64,000 nt of DNA from Acarospora socialis (GCA_025617375.2 JAMYGW020000013.1:62001-126000), one strand, 5' to 3'. Numbered from the stretch's first letter, positions 47,470 through 58,744 are shown. The notes: a model not told the origin generated them from the letters alone. Made by a program: numbers and translations.

Positions 47470-48202
47470 TTGAGAAGTTGCTACTCGTCCAACCAACACG
47501 ATGCGGGAAGAATTTCCCCTCTTTTGCACTGCCCAAGTACCCCCGAAGGCAAGCCTCTGTTCTCCAAGCAACTGTATCTCGGCTCTTCACTAATTCGATC
47601 GTCCAAGGTCATCGACGACCTTCTCCAGAAATCCGAAGCAGGCTACGGCAACGTCTGGACTCTGGTCAAGACCTCTGACCAGAAGACTTTTGAGAAGCCA
47701 ACCGAGCCACCCGTGTAGGTGTCTTCCTGAATCGGATTGATGCCACGTCTCGATTCGAGGAAATCATGTCGCCGGAACAAGATCACCGATAACCTTGCCA
47801 TTTTCCCACTTCCGACATCGGTCGCAAAGAAGGATTGCAGACGGACTCCTAATTCAAAACAGATCCGAATTTACAACCTCATTCGAGTCCGCCAGCCTCG
47901 ACACCCTCGGCGAGTTTTGCAAAACCCACTCCTCGGACGACCTCACGATGTTCGCCGTCCTGGACGAGCGCAGCATCCAAGACTCCACCGTACTGCTCGT
48001 CAAATGGGAGTTGTGGGACGAGTACATCGATCCGAACGGTGGAGACGACGAGAGTAATCGCAAGGATTGTGAGGGATGGCAGACGCTGAGAGTGCCGTTT
48101 GAAAAGGCAGCCGATTTGATGTTTGGCTTGGAGTATTTACCTGTGAATGAGTTCAATTCTACCCCACAGGCATTTGACGAGAATGGCGTTTATACGGGCT
48201 AG
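47470..48202 (+). CDS. Small uncharacterised protein gene (5' end unresolved)
   Basis: Two frames join across a plausible intron (GTAGGT donor at 47715, AAG acceptor at 47832, 118 bp, phases match). The first encodes SKVIDDLLQKSEAGYGNVWTLVKTS; the second encodes FESASLDTLGEFCKTHSS, TMFAVLDERSIQDSTVLLVKWE and a C-terminal PFEKAADLMFGLEYLP. The sequence looks genuinely coding, with a compact alpha/beta character. It loosely recalls small proteins I know as DUF6924, but I would not insist. No in-frame ATG lies between the upstream stop (47467) and the first conserved residues, so the start must come from an upstream exon ending in the TAG at 47469, or the model is incomplete. An ATG at 47501 is in another frame and would need an intron of only 32 bp. 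A pseudogene is possible. Confidence 0.55.
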
Positions 48203-49122
48203 CCTGAATGTTTGTTTCCATTCTTGCGAGAGAGGTTGGGCCGTGAGTAAGGGGTGGGTGGTCATCAGAGCGGTGACCTCACCAACCGAAGCTGGATACC
48301 ACTGCTTACTTTGAGGCTTGCGGGCCACAAAGGCCGGACTGGGTGAAAGAGCCATCCACAGAGCAAGGCCGTAGCTCAGGGTTGGTATGTCACTCACATG
48401 TGGGGTTTTCGTGCATTGACCGGGCATGATGACAAGTCTACCGCAATAGACAAGTTCACAACAAGGCCCACGCGCCATCAAGAGTCGTGGAGGGAAGTCG
48501 CGGGCATATGTGGGTGGCTGTTATTGCTGTTTACAATGTCGAGCCTCACAGCAAGGTCGGCTGTGACCAACGCTCTTCAGTTGATCTTGAGAGCTGCGGG
48601 AGGTAGAAGCGTAGCCTGGAGCGAGAGCCACGGGTTCTCCAGCAAGCTGGCAGTCTCCAGCTACTCTCTCAGGAGAATGGTGTCACAGTCACCTATATTC
48701 GACTGCTTCCCACCCTGCTTCAACAATTTTGTTGCTCGACTGTGGTTCGTTGGTGAAAGATATATCCAATAATGGTTCTGATCGGCCAATATCGTCCGAG
48801 CACATAGCATAGCCTGTCCCTGTTCACTAAACCTCCTCATCAAACAGCCTGCGTAGACAAGAAATAGAGGGATTGAAGGCTACGCAGTCAAACGATGTTG
48901 CTATCCGGTCCTCGATTTATAATAAGTCAGCCCCTTCGGGATGATGACAAAGTCGAGGTCTCTAAACGACGCAACACCTTTCCCGAAATGGAGAGTAGCC
49001 CCACCGCAAACTCCGAAGGGCCAGCATCCCACCTAGAAGCAACGACTCGGCGTCTTATCTCCTCTCTTCATTCAGTCATAGTTCCTCTGAAGAGATCTAG
49101 AATAACACGAGAAAACATCAAA
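48203..49122. other. Intergenic region upstream of sod1
   Basis: It contains the sod1 promoter. Open frames at 48398-48772 and 48137-48481 overlap on opposite strands and show no domain. No strong repeat or structural element is visible. Confidence 0.5.
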
Positions 49123-50055
49123 ATGGTCAGAGCAGGTAAGTCTCTACTTTATATATTTCTCTCGAGTCAATTACAAGTTCCGCATGCAAGTCGCCTGCCC
49201 CACATTCTCGCCATGTGGAGTGGGGTGAGTGGGAATGAGCAAGTTTCTTTCAAACAGCATCCTCACAATCACAACCATTAGACTCTGATCCAATCGACTT
49301 CTCCTGGCGCATCTGTTCCTGTTGAAATCTGGACCAATGAATCAAAATTCGGGACCAGTCACTGACATGCCACTTCTCCCAAACCAGTCGCAGTCCTTCG
49401 CGGTGACTCCAAAGTCGGCGGAACCGTCACCTTCGACCAAGCCGACGACGCGTCCCCAACCACCATCACCTACGAGATCCACGGCAACGACCCCAACGCC
49501 GAACGTGGTCTGCACATCCACCAGTTCGGCGACAACACCAACGGCTGCACATCCGCCGGGCCGCACTGTAAGTCACCCCATCACCCCGAAGCGCTTCACG
49601 ACCTTTCATCTCCTTACTCCTGCACCGATGCGAAGGCTGATGGCTGACGTTTCTTCTTCCATCCAGTCAACCCCTTCAACAAGACGCATGGCGCCCCAGA
49701 CGATCAGGAACGCCACGTCGGCGACATGGGCAACTTCAAGACGGACGGGCAGGGAAACGTCAAAGTAACCGTGACGGACAAGCTCATCAAGCTGATCGGA
49801 CCTGAGAGCGTCCTGGGCGTATGCAACACATTCTCTGAGCTCATGTTTGGATTGGGAAGAGAGTACTGATGACTATCGATAGCGTACTATTGTCGTCCAT
49901 GACGGCACCGATGATCTCGGCCGAACAGACCACGAGCAGTCGAAGCTGACTGGGAACGCTGGTGGCAGACCGGCTTGCGGTACGTATCAGATTTTATCAG
50001 ATTTGAGAGTTGAGGACTAATGCGAGTTGTAGGTGTTATTGGGATCGCCAAATAG
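49123..50055 (+). CDS. sod1: Cu/Zn superoxide dismutase
   Basis: It dismutates superoxide to oxygen and hydrogen peroxide in the cytosol and mitochondrial intermembrane space. Five exons (49123-49135, 49388-49567, 49667-49818, 49883-49979, 50033-50055) total 465 bp and give exactly 154 aa, the usual fungal SOD1 length. The first exon encodes only MVRA plus one base. Copper and zinc ligands are present in GLHIHQFGD, the histidines of [17 protein letters not shown] and RHVGDMGN, and [11 protein letters not shown]. The conserved disulphide cysteines are in NGCTSAGPH and GRPACGVIGIAK, and the catalytic Arg in GRPACG is intact. The first intron is 252 bp, long for this window and a possible site of regulatory elements. 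The gene is convergent with the isochorismatase-like gene, with only 265 bp between stop codons. Confidence 0.98.
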
Positions 50056-50320
50056 ACCCTCCCGCGTGACATTCTTCAAGTCAATATCCAAAGAGGTTGG
50101 GTGGAGCGGAACGTCAGACAGCAAACGACAAAGTGGCTACATTTTGGAGCAATGTGATATCTATCGCTCCTTTATACACCTGCCCTAGCAAACCAGATAT
50201 CTACCACACCCTTTACGAGCAAAGTGATAGATAGTTCAAGCAACCACCATCATCTCTGATACCAAGCAGCAGAGTAATCTTATATAGATTCTACATCAGT
50301 CCACCCTCTCCAATTCTACA

Positions 50321-51394
50321 TTACTTCCCCCCTCCCACCCCCTCCTCCACCATCTCCTCCACCCCCCTCCCCAACTCCCCACACCCGACCACGAACCCCC
50401 AACTCCGCGCACAATTGTACTCGACACAACTCGTCGCAAACGCCGGACTCGACGTCCCACACGCATCGCTCAACAGCACGCAATCCCACCCCTTGGCAAA
50501 CGCGTCCTGCACGCTCCCCGCCACACACTGGTCCGTATTGACGCCGGCGAAAAGGAGCGTCCTGAGCCCCTGACTCTCCAGATACTCGGTGCAGGGCGTG
50601 GAAGAGCCCCAGAGGCCCGACATGCGGTTCTTGTGGATCCAGACGTCGGGGTTGGGCGTGGAGAGGGAGGACGTGTAGGAGGTGTGGAGAGGGGCGTAGA
50701 GGGATGCGTTCCAGGTGTCGCGCATTAGAAGACGGCCGGCTTCGATGGTCTGCGGAGGAGAGGTGGGAGGGGAAGGGGAGGTGGAGTGCAGGGTGATGCG
50801 GCCCATGTCGGAGCCGAGGCCCTTGTAGATGCGCTTGTCCTTGCCGTTTTCCGTCGTCGTCGACTTGTTCGCCGGTCGATGGACCTGTGCTATCTCATCG
50901 GGCGGTGGCTCCTTCGCACTCGTCGTCTCCGTCTCTTCCTCTCCCGCCTCCGGCACCGTCTCGAACCCAAACGCGCGTATCGTCGCAGGCGGCATGTTCG
51001 CCACGTCCTCGTCCGTAAGCCCCCAGTTCAGCCAGACGATCTGAATGCCCGCCTTTCTTGCCGCAGGGATGGCGTGCGTCAGCAGCGCATCGCAGGCCTT
51101 GTGGCCCGGTCCGTCCGGCGCGCGGCCGACGGCGGGGGAGAGGAAGAAGTTCTGCATGTCGATGATCACGAGGGCGGTTTTGGCGGGGTCGATGGTGATG
51201 GGGGTGGTGGTTGTGGTGAGGCGGAGGGCCGGCGTGATGGGTGGGGAGGTAGGCGTCGCGGGGTGCGTGAGGTCGAAGCCGTGGCGCGTGCTGTGGAGCC
51301 AGAAGTTGGAGGGAGAGCCGAGAACGGCGCGGTGGGGTGCTTTTTGAGGGTTGGGGATCTCGGCGTCGGCGCGGGTGCGGGAGGGGGCGGACAT
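50321..51394 (-). CDS. Isochorismatase-like cysteine hydrolase
   Basis: The gene has a single exon. The frame is open further upstream, but the ATG at 51394 (MSAPSRTRAD) is preferred because the 32 residues before it are low-complexity and not family-like. The product is 357 aa. Catalytic triad candidates of the family are Asp in ALVIIDMQNFF, Lys in VWIHKNRMSGL and Cys in AGVNTDQCVAGSVQDAF, followed by DCVLLSDACGTSS. The family hydrolyses isochorismate, nicotinamide or ureido compounds, and substrate cannot be called. There is a Glu/Thr/Ser-rich insert (about residues 150-205) and a Gly/Glu/Val-rich C-terminal tail. Base composition switches along the gene from C-ending codons at the 5' end to strongly G-ending codons at the 3' end. 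It is convergent with sod1. Confidence 0.88.
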   Translation of the reverse strand: MSAPSRTRADAEIPNPQKAPHRAVLGSPSNFWLHSTRHGFDLTHPATPTSPPITPALRLTTTTTPITIDPAKTALVIIDMQNFFLSPAVGRAPDGPGHKACDALLTHAIPAARKAGIQIVWLNWGLTDEDVANMPPATIRAFGFETVPEAGEEETETTSAKEPPPDEIAQVHRPANKSTTTENGKDKRIYKGLGSDMGRITLHSTSPSPPTSPPQTIEAGRLLMRDTWNASLYAPLHTSYTSSLSTPNPDVWIHKNRMSGLWGSSTPCTEYLESQGLRTLLFAGVNTDQCVAGSVQDAFAKGWDCVLLSDACGTSSPAFATSCVEYNCARSWGFVVGCGELGRGVEEMVEEGVGGGK

Positions 51395-52408
51395 GCTGGG
51401 TCGTTGGTTAGGTCGGTAGGTAAGTAGTAGGTGTTTCTTGGAGCGGTGGGTTGAATTAGGGTTGAATGAGACTACAGACTGATGGTGCAATAGCCCTGAG
51501 GCTAGAGAAAGGAGTTAAGAAACGAGAAAGTGCTCGATGCTTCCTCAAGAAATAAATGTGAAAATAAGATAGCTGGAGTAAACAAGCCCCACTATGGGGT
51601 TAGACTTTCAGGGTCATACCCCGCAATTGGAGATAAACGTTCAGATAACTCAGGATCCCTGTTAGGAAGGTCGGAGATAATGATAGACAAGTTTGTGGCA
51701 ACAAAAGCAGTCACTGCGCACAGTATGAAGTCATGAAAGTGAAATGCATGTTTCCTGGGTCTAATTGTACCTTTAAGGTTCAACTGATGTAGCGCCGGCA
51801 AGGCACAGCTGAAGATACCTACCTCAAGATTGTACAAGCAAGAAGTCCAAATGCCTCCAAGTCAATGGATAACCTTCTCATGAAGTCCAGCCAACTGGAG
51901 GGTTAATATCAGCCTCGGCCGATGCATGAAGATGACTAGATCACGCGACACAAACATTTAGTATAACTTCACTTTATACACATTCACATTTGAATCGAAA
52001 AGAACATATATACTTGACTCTGATTGCTGAAACACCGAGTCACAATTGAATTGCATTGACTTAACCCATCCGAGACATATATCGTCCTCACAATTCGGTT
52101 TTCGGTGCATCTGTCCACAATCAAAATCAAAACATCTCAGCCCAGCCAAGAATCACGCATTCCTACAATCTCCCAGCTCTTCCGACATAAGACGCCGATC
52201 CTCAAGAGTGACCCAACTTGAAATACTAGATACAATTGTCAGACACCTGCACCTCCAAATCCCTTCCCAAGCCTGGAGTAGTTGTGGTGCATCACCGACT
52301 ATATTTGTGAGGGTCACTGCTTTATTAACTACTAGCTAATTTGATGTGTTCCAAAACGCAGCAGTGCTCGCGATATCTCTACCTCTCCCCAACTCAAATC
52401 GACCCATC
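51395..52408. other. Divergent intergenic region between the hydrolase and snd1
   Basis: The head-to-head spacer holds both promoters. The half nearest snd1 (51955-52050) is AT-rich. No gene or clear regulatory motif can be supported. Confidence 0.5.
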
Positions 52409-55193
52409 ATGCCCGTCTCGCAAGCGAAAGTCAAGAGTGTGCTCTCGGGAGACACTTTAGTCTTGACGAGCGTCAACAACCCTAGCCAGGAGCGGATCTT
52501 GAGTTTGGCGTTTGTTAGTGCACCTAGAATGAGGAGGGAGGGTGACGAGGTTAGTGGGAAATAATCCAATCAAGGCGGACATCATACAAGAGGGGGCATC
52601 ATGTGAGAGGGGAAAGATGAGATAGACAGCATCACAGAGGATATAGAGCTGACATACCAGACCTCCATAGCCTTACGCGTTCGAATCCCGAGACTTTCTG
52701 CGCCGGCTGCTGGTTGGCAAAGTCATTCAATTTCACGTCCTATATAACATACCCACAGGGGTAAAGCGGGATTATGGGGTCGTTACACTACCAACTGGCC
52801 AGACACTGCCCGAATTGACTGTCAGTGAAGGCTGGGTGAAGCTACGGGACGACGCTGGACGGAAGGACGAATCCGAAGAAGCAAAGGCACTGCTCGAGAA
52901 ATTAGAGCTGGAGGAAGCCAAGGCCAAGGCAGACTCAAACGGGCTGTGGGCATCCGGGGACGGGAAGGTCGACGCCTCATACGAAGTTCCTGATCCGAAG
53001 GCCTTTGTGGAAGAGTGGAAAGGCAAAAGCATTGACGCAGTGGTGGAGAAAGTTCTGACCGGCGATCGCTTAATTGCACGACTGCTGCTGACGCCAAGGA
53101 AACACGTCCAAACGCTCATACTTGTAGCTGGCATTCGGGCGCCAACCACCAGGCGAACGAATCCATCGGATGGAAAGGAGCAACCGGCCGAGCCGTACGG
53201 CGAGGAGGCTCAACAATTCGTTGAATCGCGACTGCTTCAGCGAACCGTCAGAGTCGACTTACTCGGGGTTAGCCCGCAGAATCAATTGATTGGCACCGTG
53301 AAACATCCCAACGGTAGCATAGCTGAGTTCGTACTCAAAGCCGGTTTGGCTAGATGCACCGATTTCCATTCGACCATTCTCGGCGGAGATATGGCCGCGT
53401 TAAGGCAGGCTGAAAAGCATGCCAAGGATCAGAAGCTGGGATTGTTCAAGGGTCATGTTGCGCCCAAAGGGTCCGCTTCAAGCGACGTTGAAGCCATTGT
53501 TACACGAGTTCAGAGCGCCGACACAATATATCTGCGTAACAAGTCCGGCGGCGAGAAGAGGGTGAATCTAAGTAGTATAAGGCAGCCGAAGCCGACCGAT
53601 CCAAAACAAGCACCCTTTTCTGCTGATGCCAAAGAGTTTCTCCGGCGGAAACTAATCGGCAAACACGTGCGGGTTAATATTGACGGCACAAAAGCGGCGT
53701 CGGAGGGCTATGAAGAGAGGGAAGTCGCAACAATTACCATAAACAACAAGAACGTTGCTCTGATGCTGGTAGAGGCCGGTTATGCATCTGTTATCCGCCA
53801 TCGAAGAGACGATCCGGATAGGTCACCCGACTACGATTCTTTACTCGCTGCAGAAGAAGAGGCGCAAAAGGAACAGAAAGGGATGTGGTCACCGAAACCA
53901 CCAACAGCAAAGACGTACCAGGATTACTCCGAGAACTTACAAAAGGCCAAAATCCAGGCTTCCGTTCTGCAAAGACAGAAGAAGATACCGGCAGTGGTAG
54001 ACTTTGTCAAGTCTGGGTCACGCTTCACCGTACTGATACCTCGAGAAAACGCCAAGCTCACATTCGTATTATCTGGCATAAGAGCACCAAAGTCCGCACG
54101 CAACGCCAACGACAAAGCCGAACCGTTTGGTCAAGAAGCACACGACTTTGCCAATCGAAGATGCATGCAACGGGACGTCGAGATCGACGTCGAGAACACT
54201 GACAAAGTCGGTGGCTTTATCGGAACCCTCTACGTCAACCGAGAAAACTTCGCCAAACTCTTACTCGAGGAAGGCCTAGCCAGCGTACACGCATACTCCG
54301 CCGAACAGTCCGGCAACGCCAACGAGCTCTTCGCCGCGGAGAAAAAGGCCAAAGAAGCCCGCAAAGGGATGTGGCATGACTGGGACCCAAGCAAAAACCA
54401 AGCCGATTTCGAAGACGACCCCACCGCAAACGGCACCAACGACACAAACAACGACTCCACCGACCCACCGGCCCCTCGCAAGAAAGACTACCGCGACGTC
54501 GTCATCACCAATGTCGACGAAACGGGCAAACTCAAGCTGCAACAGATCGGCGCCGGCACCACCGCCCTGACGGACCTCATGCAAGCCTTCAAATCCTTCC
54601 ACCTCAACAAAGCCAACGACGCGTCCCTCCCTGGTCCTCCAAAGGCGGGCGACTACGTCGCAGCCCGCTTCTCCGCCGACGGCGAATGGTACCGCGCGCG
54701 CATCCGGCGCAACGACCGCGACGCCCGCACCGCCGAGGTGCTCTACATCGACTACGGCAACGCGGAGACCATCCCCTGGTCGCGTCTCCGGCCCCTCTCG
54801 CAGCCGCAGTTCTCCCCCCAGAAACTCAAGCCCCAGGCCGTGGACGCCGTCCTCTCGTTCCTCCAACTGCCCTCCGCGCCCGAGTACCTGGCTGAGGCGG
54901 TGGACTACGTCGGCGCCGAGACGGCGGATAAGCAGCTGGTTGCGAACGTCGATTACGTAGCGCCTGAGGGCACGTTGTTTGTCACGCTGTTTGATCCGAA
55001 GGTGTCGAGTCGTTTCGAGCAGAGTCTGAATGCGGATGTGGTGGGGGAGGGGCTGGCGATGGTGCCGAGGAAGTTGAAGGCTTGGGAACGGGCGGCGGAG
55101 GGGGATGTATTGAAGGGGCTGAGGGCTAAGGAGGAGGAGGCGAGGAAGGAGAGGAAGGGCATGTGGGAGTATGGGGACTTGACGGAGGATTAG
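52409..55193 (+). CDS. snd1: Tudor staphylococcal nuclease (SND1 / Tudor-SN)
   Basis: SND1 proteins bind RNA and act in RNA decay, splicing and stress granules. Exons 52409-52549 and 52671-55193 (121-bp intron, phase 0) give 2,664 bp, 887 aa, typical for the family. Four staphylococcal-nuclease-like repeats are visible, with starts near residues 3, 195, 350 and 535: VKSVLSGDTLVLTS, VVEKVLTGDRLIARLLL, EAIVTRVQSADTIYLRN and VDFVKSGSRFTVLIP. Each ends in a PYG/PFGQEA-type and GLAxV-type segment. The Tudor domain follows (about 705-790: GDYVAARFSADGEWYRARIRR, VLYIDYGNAETIPWSRLRPL), embedded in a fifth partial SNase fold whose end is ARKERKGMWEYGD. Catalytic residues of true staphylococcal nuclease appear mostly lost, as usual. 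Third-position usage shifts from C to G around 54880. No other gene here is an obvious partner, but a ZNFX1-type RNA helicase lies about 18 kb away. Confidence 0.95.
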
Positions 55194-55596
55194 ATAGGCG
55201 GGGTCGGATGTAGGTGGTGTTTGAGGGTGAGTGCTATGTGCGTGTGCGTGTGTGTGAAATGGCGTGTAGTGGAGATAGATAGGGTGTGAGAATTGGAGCA
55301 AATAAAGCAGTTCGAGAAGAGCAGAAAGGGTTTCGACGTTCCGAATCCGAGGATGCAAGCTGTAGGTGACACATTCTACATCCGCTTTCCTTGATAAAAA
55401 AATAGAATTTCTGGATTGTGAATCTCATTGTTAGATTTATTATCAGACAAAAAAGAAACAAAAATGGACAATTTCTCAAAGTTTTATTAACATACACACC
55501 AAGTCATGATTGACCGAACGATGCTGACGCTGACTCTCACCTAAGATTTATACAGTGAGAGTTCTTACAAGAAGTTGGTCATGGACGAAGAAGTGT
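55194..55596. other. Convergent 3' region between snd1 and the HET gene
   Basis: A 400-bp convergent spacer. It holds a (TG)n-like stretch (GTGCGTGTGCGTGTGTGTG at about 55234) and an AT-rich patch at 55390-55490. No gene is supported. Confidence 0.55.
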
Positions 55597-57771
55597 CTAT
55601 ATGATTTCGACCGTTTCTAGGGTTACTTCGAGGCTGGATGGAATGCACGGCCTCAGGCTGGCAAACCCAATTCGACGGAATGTTTTCCCAGACCGATGAT
55701 CAGCCCTACTATGCAAACTTCCGGGGATTGTGCCGGTAACGGCTTCGAGAACGAGCGCCTCGGTGACGCGCAATTTCCGCCCGGCTACGTCTAGGTGATA
55801 AAGCCTCGTTTCGAAAAACCAGATATTGGGTGCCAGATCTTGGCCTTGACAATCGAATCGCACATGCTGAGCCTCTGTGCCTTCACTCCGAGGCTCTAAT
55901 CGTTTGTCTTGGTTTGTGGTTGGAGGCAGCCCGTCGCTTTCCCGCTTCAGATATCGAAGATTGTGTCGTGCAACAGAGTAATAGTAGTGAATGACCTGTG
56001 CGTTATCGAAGAAGTCCTCCGGCACCTTTGCAAGGAATCCACGCAGTTGAAGGGCTCCAGATTTCAATTGACCGCATGGATCCGGACCTGCCAGCTTGAG
56101 GTCAATGTTGATGATCTCTGCCCTATCAGACTGAGAAACTACTGTCACAATCCCCTGTCGTTCTGGTACCAGCGCGGCGCGATGAACAGGTGAAAGTATT
56201 GAGGCCCATGACCAGGATGGTGCAACGTAGGATGTTGTCTCGGGGCGTTTTGTCCAATACTCCCCAACGACAAGCCAGGAAAGATAATACATGAGGTTAT
56301 CTCTCCAACAGCCTGCCATGTAAGTGTCATTTACTAGCTGCATCATTGAATGTGCCAAACCCGAAAGAGCTGGAAGGCAGTCGTCCTCATGTGTAAGTTT
56401 CCGCCTCGAAAAACGCTCGATAATGGTCATCCAAACCTGGCGAGGCTCAGTGCTCGCCTTCTGACTTCTGATTATCTGGCCAAACCATACATGCCTGGCC
56501 CAGTCCTTCATCACCAGAAGAGCTGTTGGTGACAGTAAATGTGGTTCAGGGAAAGTGCCTGCTTTGAGGACAGACTGCATGTCGTTGGCTCTGTGAGAGC
56601 AGCATATCCAGGACACCCTGCGAGGAGACCACTCAAGTCTTCGTCTAGACAGCAATTGCTCCTGGAGGGCCCACTTGCGATGGATGAGGGGTCCTCCCTG
56701 CCTGCTCATCGTTTCAGCTACTGCGGGTAGCAACAGCCATTCGCCGACCCTACAAGGAGTCACAGCGTTTCTGCTGAACTCGTTGTCAGTACCTAGCATA
56801 CCGTGGTCGGCATCATTGCTGTCGTCGGCGATTATGGTGCACATGGCATTTTGGTAGACCTTCATCATTGTTGAGCTTTCCCGTTGCCAGTCTAGGCGCC
56901 GATCTTGAACTATGCAAAAGCTGTCCACCCACAGATGTTGGAAGCCCAGTTTTCTAGTGATAACGATGGCATCATGAATCGTACGTGGAAGACTGGTAAT
57001 TGGAAAGCCATCGAATCGGTCTTTGATATTTTCCGTCGTCGTCGTGGCAAAGCTCGTTTGGCCCCAGCAATAGCTCAAAGCCAAGTAAGCAGACTTTCCT
57101 CCGGGGCAAGCGAGCCTCGGATTTCTGGAACCATCCACAGGGCCGACGTCAATCAAACGGGTTGGCATGAATGAGGAGCCCTCCTCCTCGGTGTGAAAGC
57201 GACAATGTTCGTGGCCAGTGTTGCAAGCTACAAGCCACTTTGAGACCATGCTGAACAGACCATCCGTCTCAAGATTGCTGGGAGACCCCTGCATCTGTTT
57301 GGTCGCATCTTCAATCTGACTTATATTATGTTCAGGCGTTGAGGCATCGTCGGTGGAATCTCGGAGAACCCTATGCATCCAGATATCTGCGTGGACTTGT
57401 TTATAAGACAAAGTGACGAAACCTTCTTCATCGGACTCCGATCGTTCATATATGATAGTAAGGTTGGATGATGGCTCAGCGCTGTCAGAACCTTCTCTAC
57501 AGAGATATATGGATATCTCGGGTAGTAATTTGTCGGACTGGCCGAAGGCAAAAGCATCATCACTGACGGCTTTCAAGATAATTCGACAAGAGAGGCACCC
57601 TGCTTTTGCTTTCTGTTCGACAGCACTGAGAACAGTTCTGTAAGAGGACTTTGGCGCCGTGCTAGAGCTGTATTTGAATTTTCGGATGAAATAAAGCGAA
57701 GAGGCCCCTTCGAAAAATGTCACACATCCGGCACAGCCCTGAACCTCGGTATGTTGAGAAAGATAAACCAT
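55597..57771 (-). CDS. HET-domain (heterokaryon incompatibility) protein
   Basis: The gene is intronless. The frame stays open 195 bp upstream, but that extension starts with a non-ATG codon; the first ATG is at 57771 (MVYLSQHTEVQ), giving 724 aa. A Cys-rich N-terminus (CAGCVTFFEG, AGCLSCRII) precedes the HET domain at about residues 229-385: AYLALSYCWG, LPRTIHDAIVITRKLGFQHLWVDSFCI, QNAMCTIIADDSNDADHGM, then RKWALQEQLLSRR. HET domains trigger programmed cell death when genetically different hyphae fuse, but most genome copies are orphan paralogues with unknown partners. No NACHT or repeat domain is attached. The C-terminal half (WSWASILSPVHR and beyond) is typical of HET proteins. It lies about 1 kb from transaldolase, in the same orientation. 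Confidence 0.93.
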   Translation of the reverse strand: MVYLSQHTEVQGCAGCVTFFEGASSLYFIRKFKYSSSTAPKSSYRTVLSAVEQKAKAGCLSCRIILKAVSDDAFAFGQSDKLLPEISIYLCREGSDSAEPSSNLTIIYERSESDEEGFVTLSYKQVHADIWMHRVLRDSTDDASTPEHNISQIEDATKQMQGSPSNLETDGLFSMVSKWLVACNTGHEHCRFHTEEEGSSFMPTRLIDVGPVDGSRNPRLACPGGKSAYLALSYCWGQTSFATTTTENIKDRFDGFPITSLPRTIHDAIVITRKLGFQHLWVDSFCIVQDRRLDWQRESSTMMKVYQNAMCTIIADDSNDADHGMLGTDNEFSRNAVTPCRVGEWLLLPAVAETMSRQGGPLIHRKWALQEQLLSRRRLEWSPRRVSWICCSHRANDMQSVLKAGTFPEPHLLSPTALLVMKDWARHVWFGQIIRSQKASTEPRQVWMTIIERFSRRKLTHEDDCLPALSGLAHSMMQLVNDTYMAGCWRDNLMYYLSWLVVGEYWTKRPETTSYVAPSWSWASILSPVHRAALVPERQGIVTVVSQSDRAEIINIDLKLAGPDPCGQLKSGALQLRGFLAKVPEDFFDNAQVIHYYYSVARHNLRYLKRESDGLPPTTNQDKRLEPRSEGTEAQHVRFDCQGQDLAPNIWFFETRLYHLDVAGRKLRVTEALVLEAVTGTIPGSLHSRADHRSGKTFRRIGFASLRPCIPSSLEVTLETVEII

Positions 57772-58744
57772 GTTGAAGTTAACAAGGTGTAGAGGATTGT
57801 ACAAAACCCTGTATTCCGGTTCCTGATCAGTAAATATCAAAAGTCTATGACAATCTCCACCGTCCTGTAGCGGAGTTATCCCTGCGAATGGCGTCGACCG
57901 ACCAGGTCTTAAGATCCCGAAGAAACACTCCAACCTCCTACTTAGTCCGGGCGTACAGGGGCTCAAAGAAAGTGGACGAAGATGATTATCTAATTACTCT
58001 CCTGCACGTACGACAACAACAAGCAAAAGATGGCGTAACTGACTCAGCTTACTTACAAGGATGTATAGACCTGTGTAGGGAAGACGCCGCGATGGTTGAA
58101 CGGTTGGCAGAAAACCAAGACCGAGGCAGCGACATGGGAAGCCAACGGCTTATGAAACGAGAATGAGAGTGCCCGTGTACGAGAAATCCGCGTGTCGAGG
58201 GCGAGATTGCGGATGACGAGGGCGAGATCGCTACACCACGTGAAACCGAGATTTAAGAAACTCCTAGGAATTGTTTTTCTTTTAATCTGTATATATCGAG
58301 CAAGGTCAGGTTCTCAGTGAGGTGCGGTATCCACACCTCTACAGGGCAGAGTACTGCTACCGTATCACTGTAACGCCACGTTATTTTCTGTGGTCATGAT
58401 CTCTTGTCCTTCACTTGAAGAATTTATCGATCTTCGCTGGATTTACTGCCGGGGTACTACTGGAGTACTTATATGAGTTGGACATTGACCGCCAACACAG
58501 TTAAGAGAGTTCCCTTGTGTGATTGCATTTGCCAGTCAGTTAGGGCAACTGAGGACGAAGTACTTCACGGCATCATCCCATTCGTGTATAGGCAAGTCAT
58601 ATGATGCAAGTTACTAAATGACAAACAAATTCATGATCATGCCTCTTGCACAAAAGTCCCAACAACTAACTACATCATTTCGTTCGCATCTCCAATCACA
58701 AATCTCACCCATGCCCACTCCACCTCCATTTCCCCTTCAACACA
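57772..58744. other. Intergenic region between the HET gene and transaldolase
   Basis: It holds the HET promoter and the transaldolase 3' UTR. A plus-strand ATG frame of 92 codons (57888-58166) is polar and charged with no domain. It overlaps the HET upstream region and is not accepted as a gene, though it is the best small ORF here. Confidence 0.5.

Noticed and set aside
57772-57966. 65-codon N-terminal extension of the HET protein
   Set aside because: It begins at a TTG codon and has no HET-family resemblance; the first ATG (57771) fits better.
57888-58166. 92-codon plus-strand ORF with ATG
   Set aside because: It is polar with no domain and overlaps the HET upstream region on the other strand; support is too weak.
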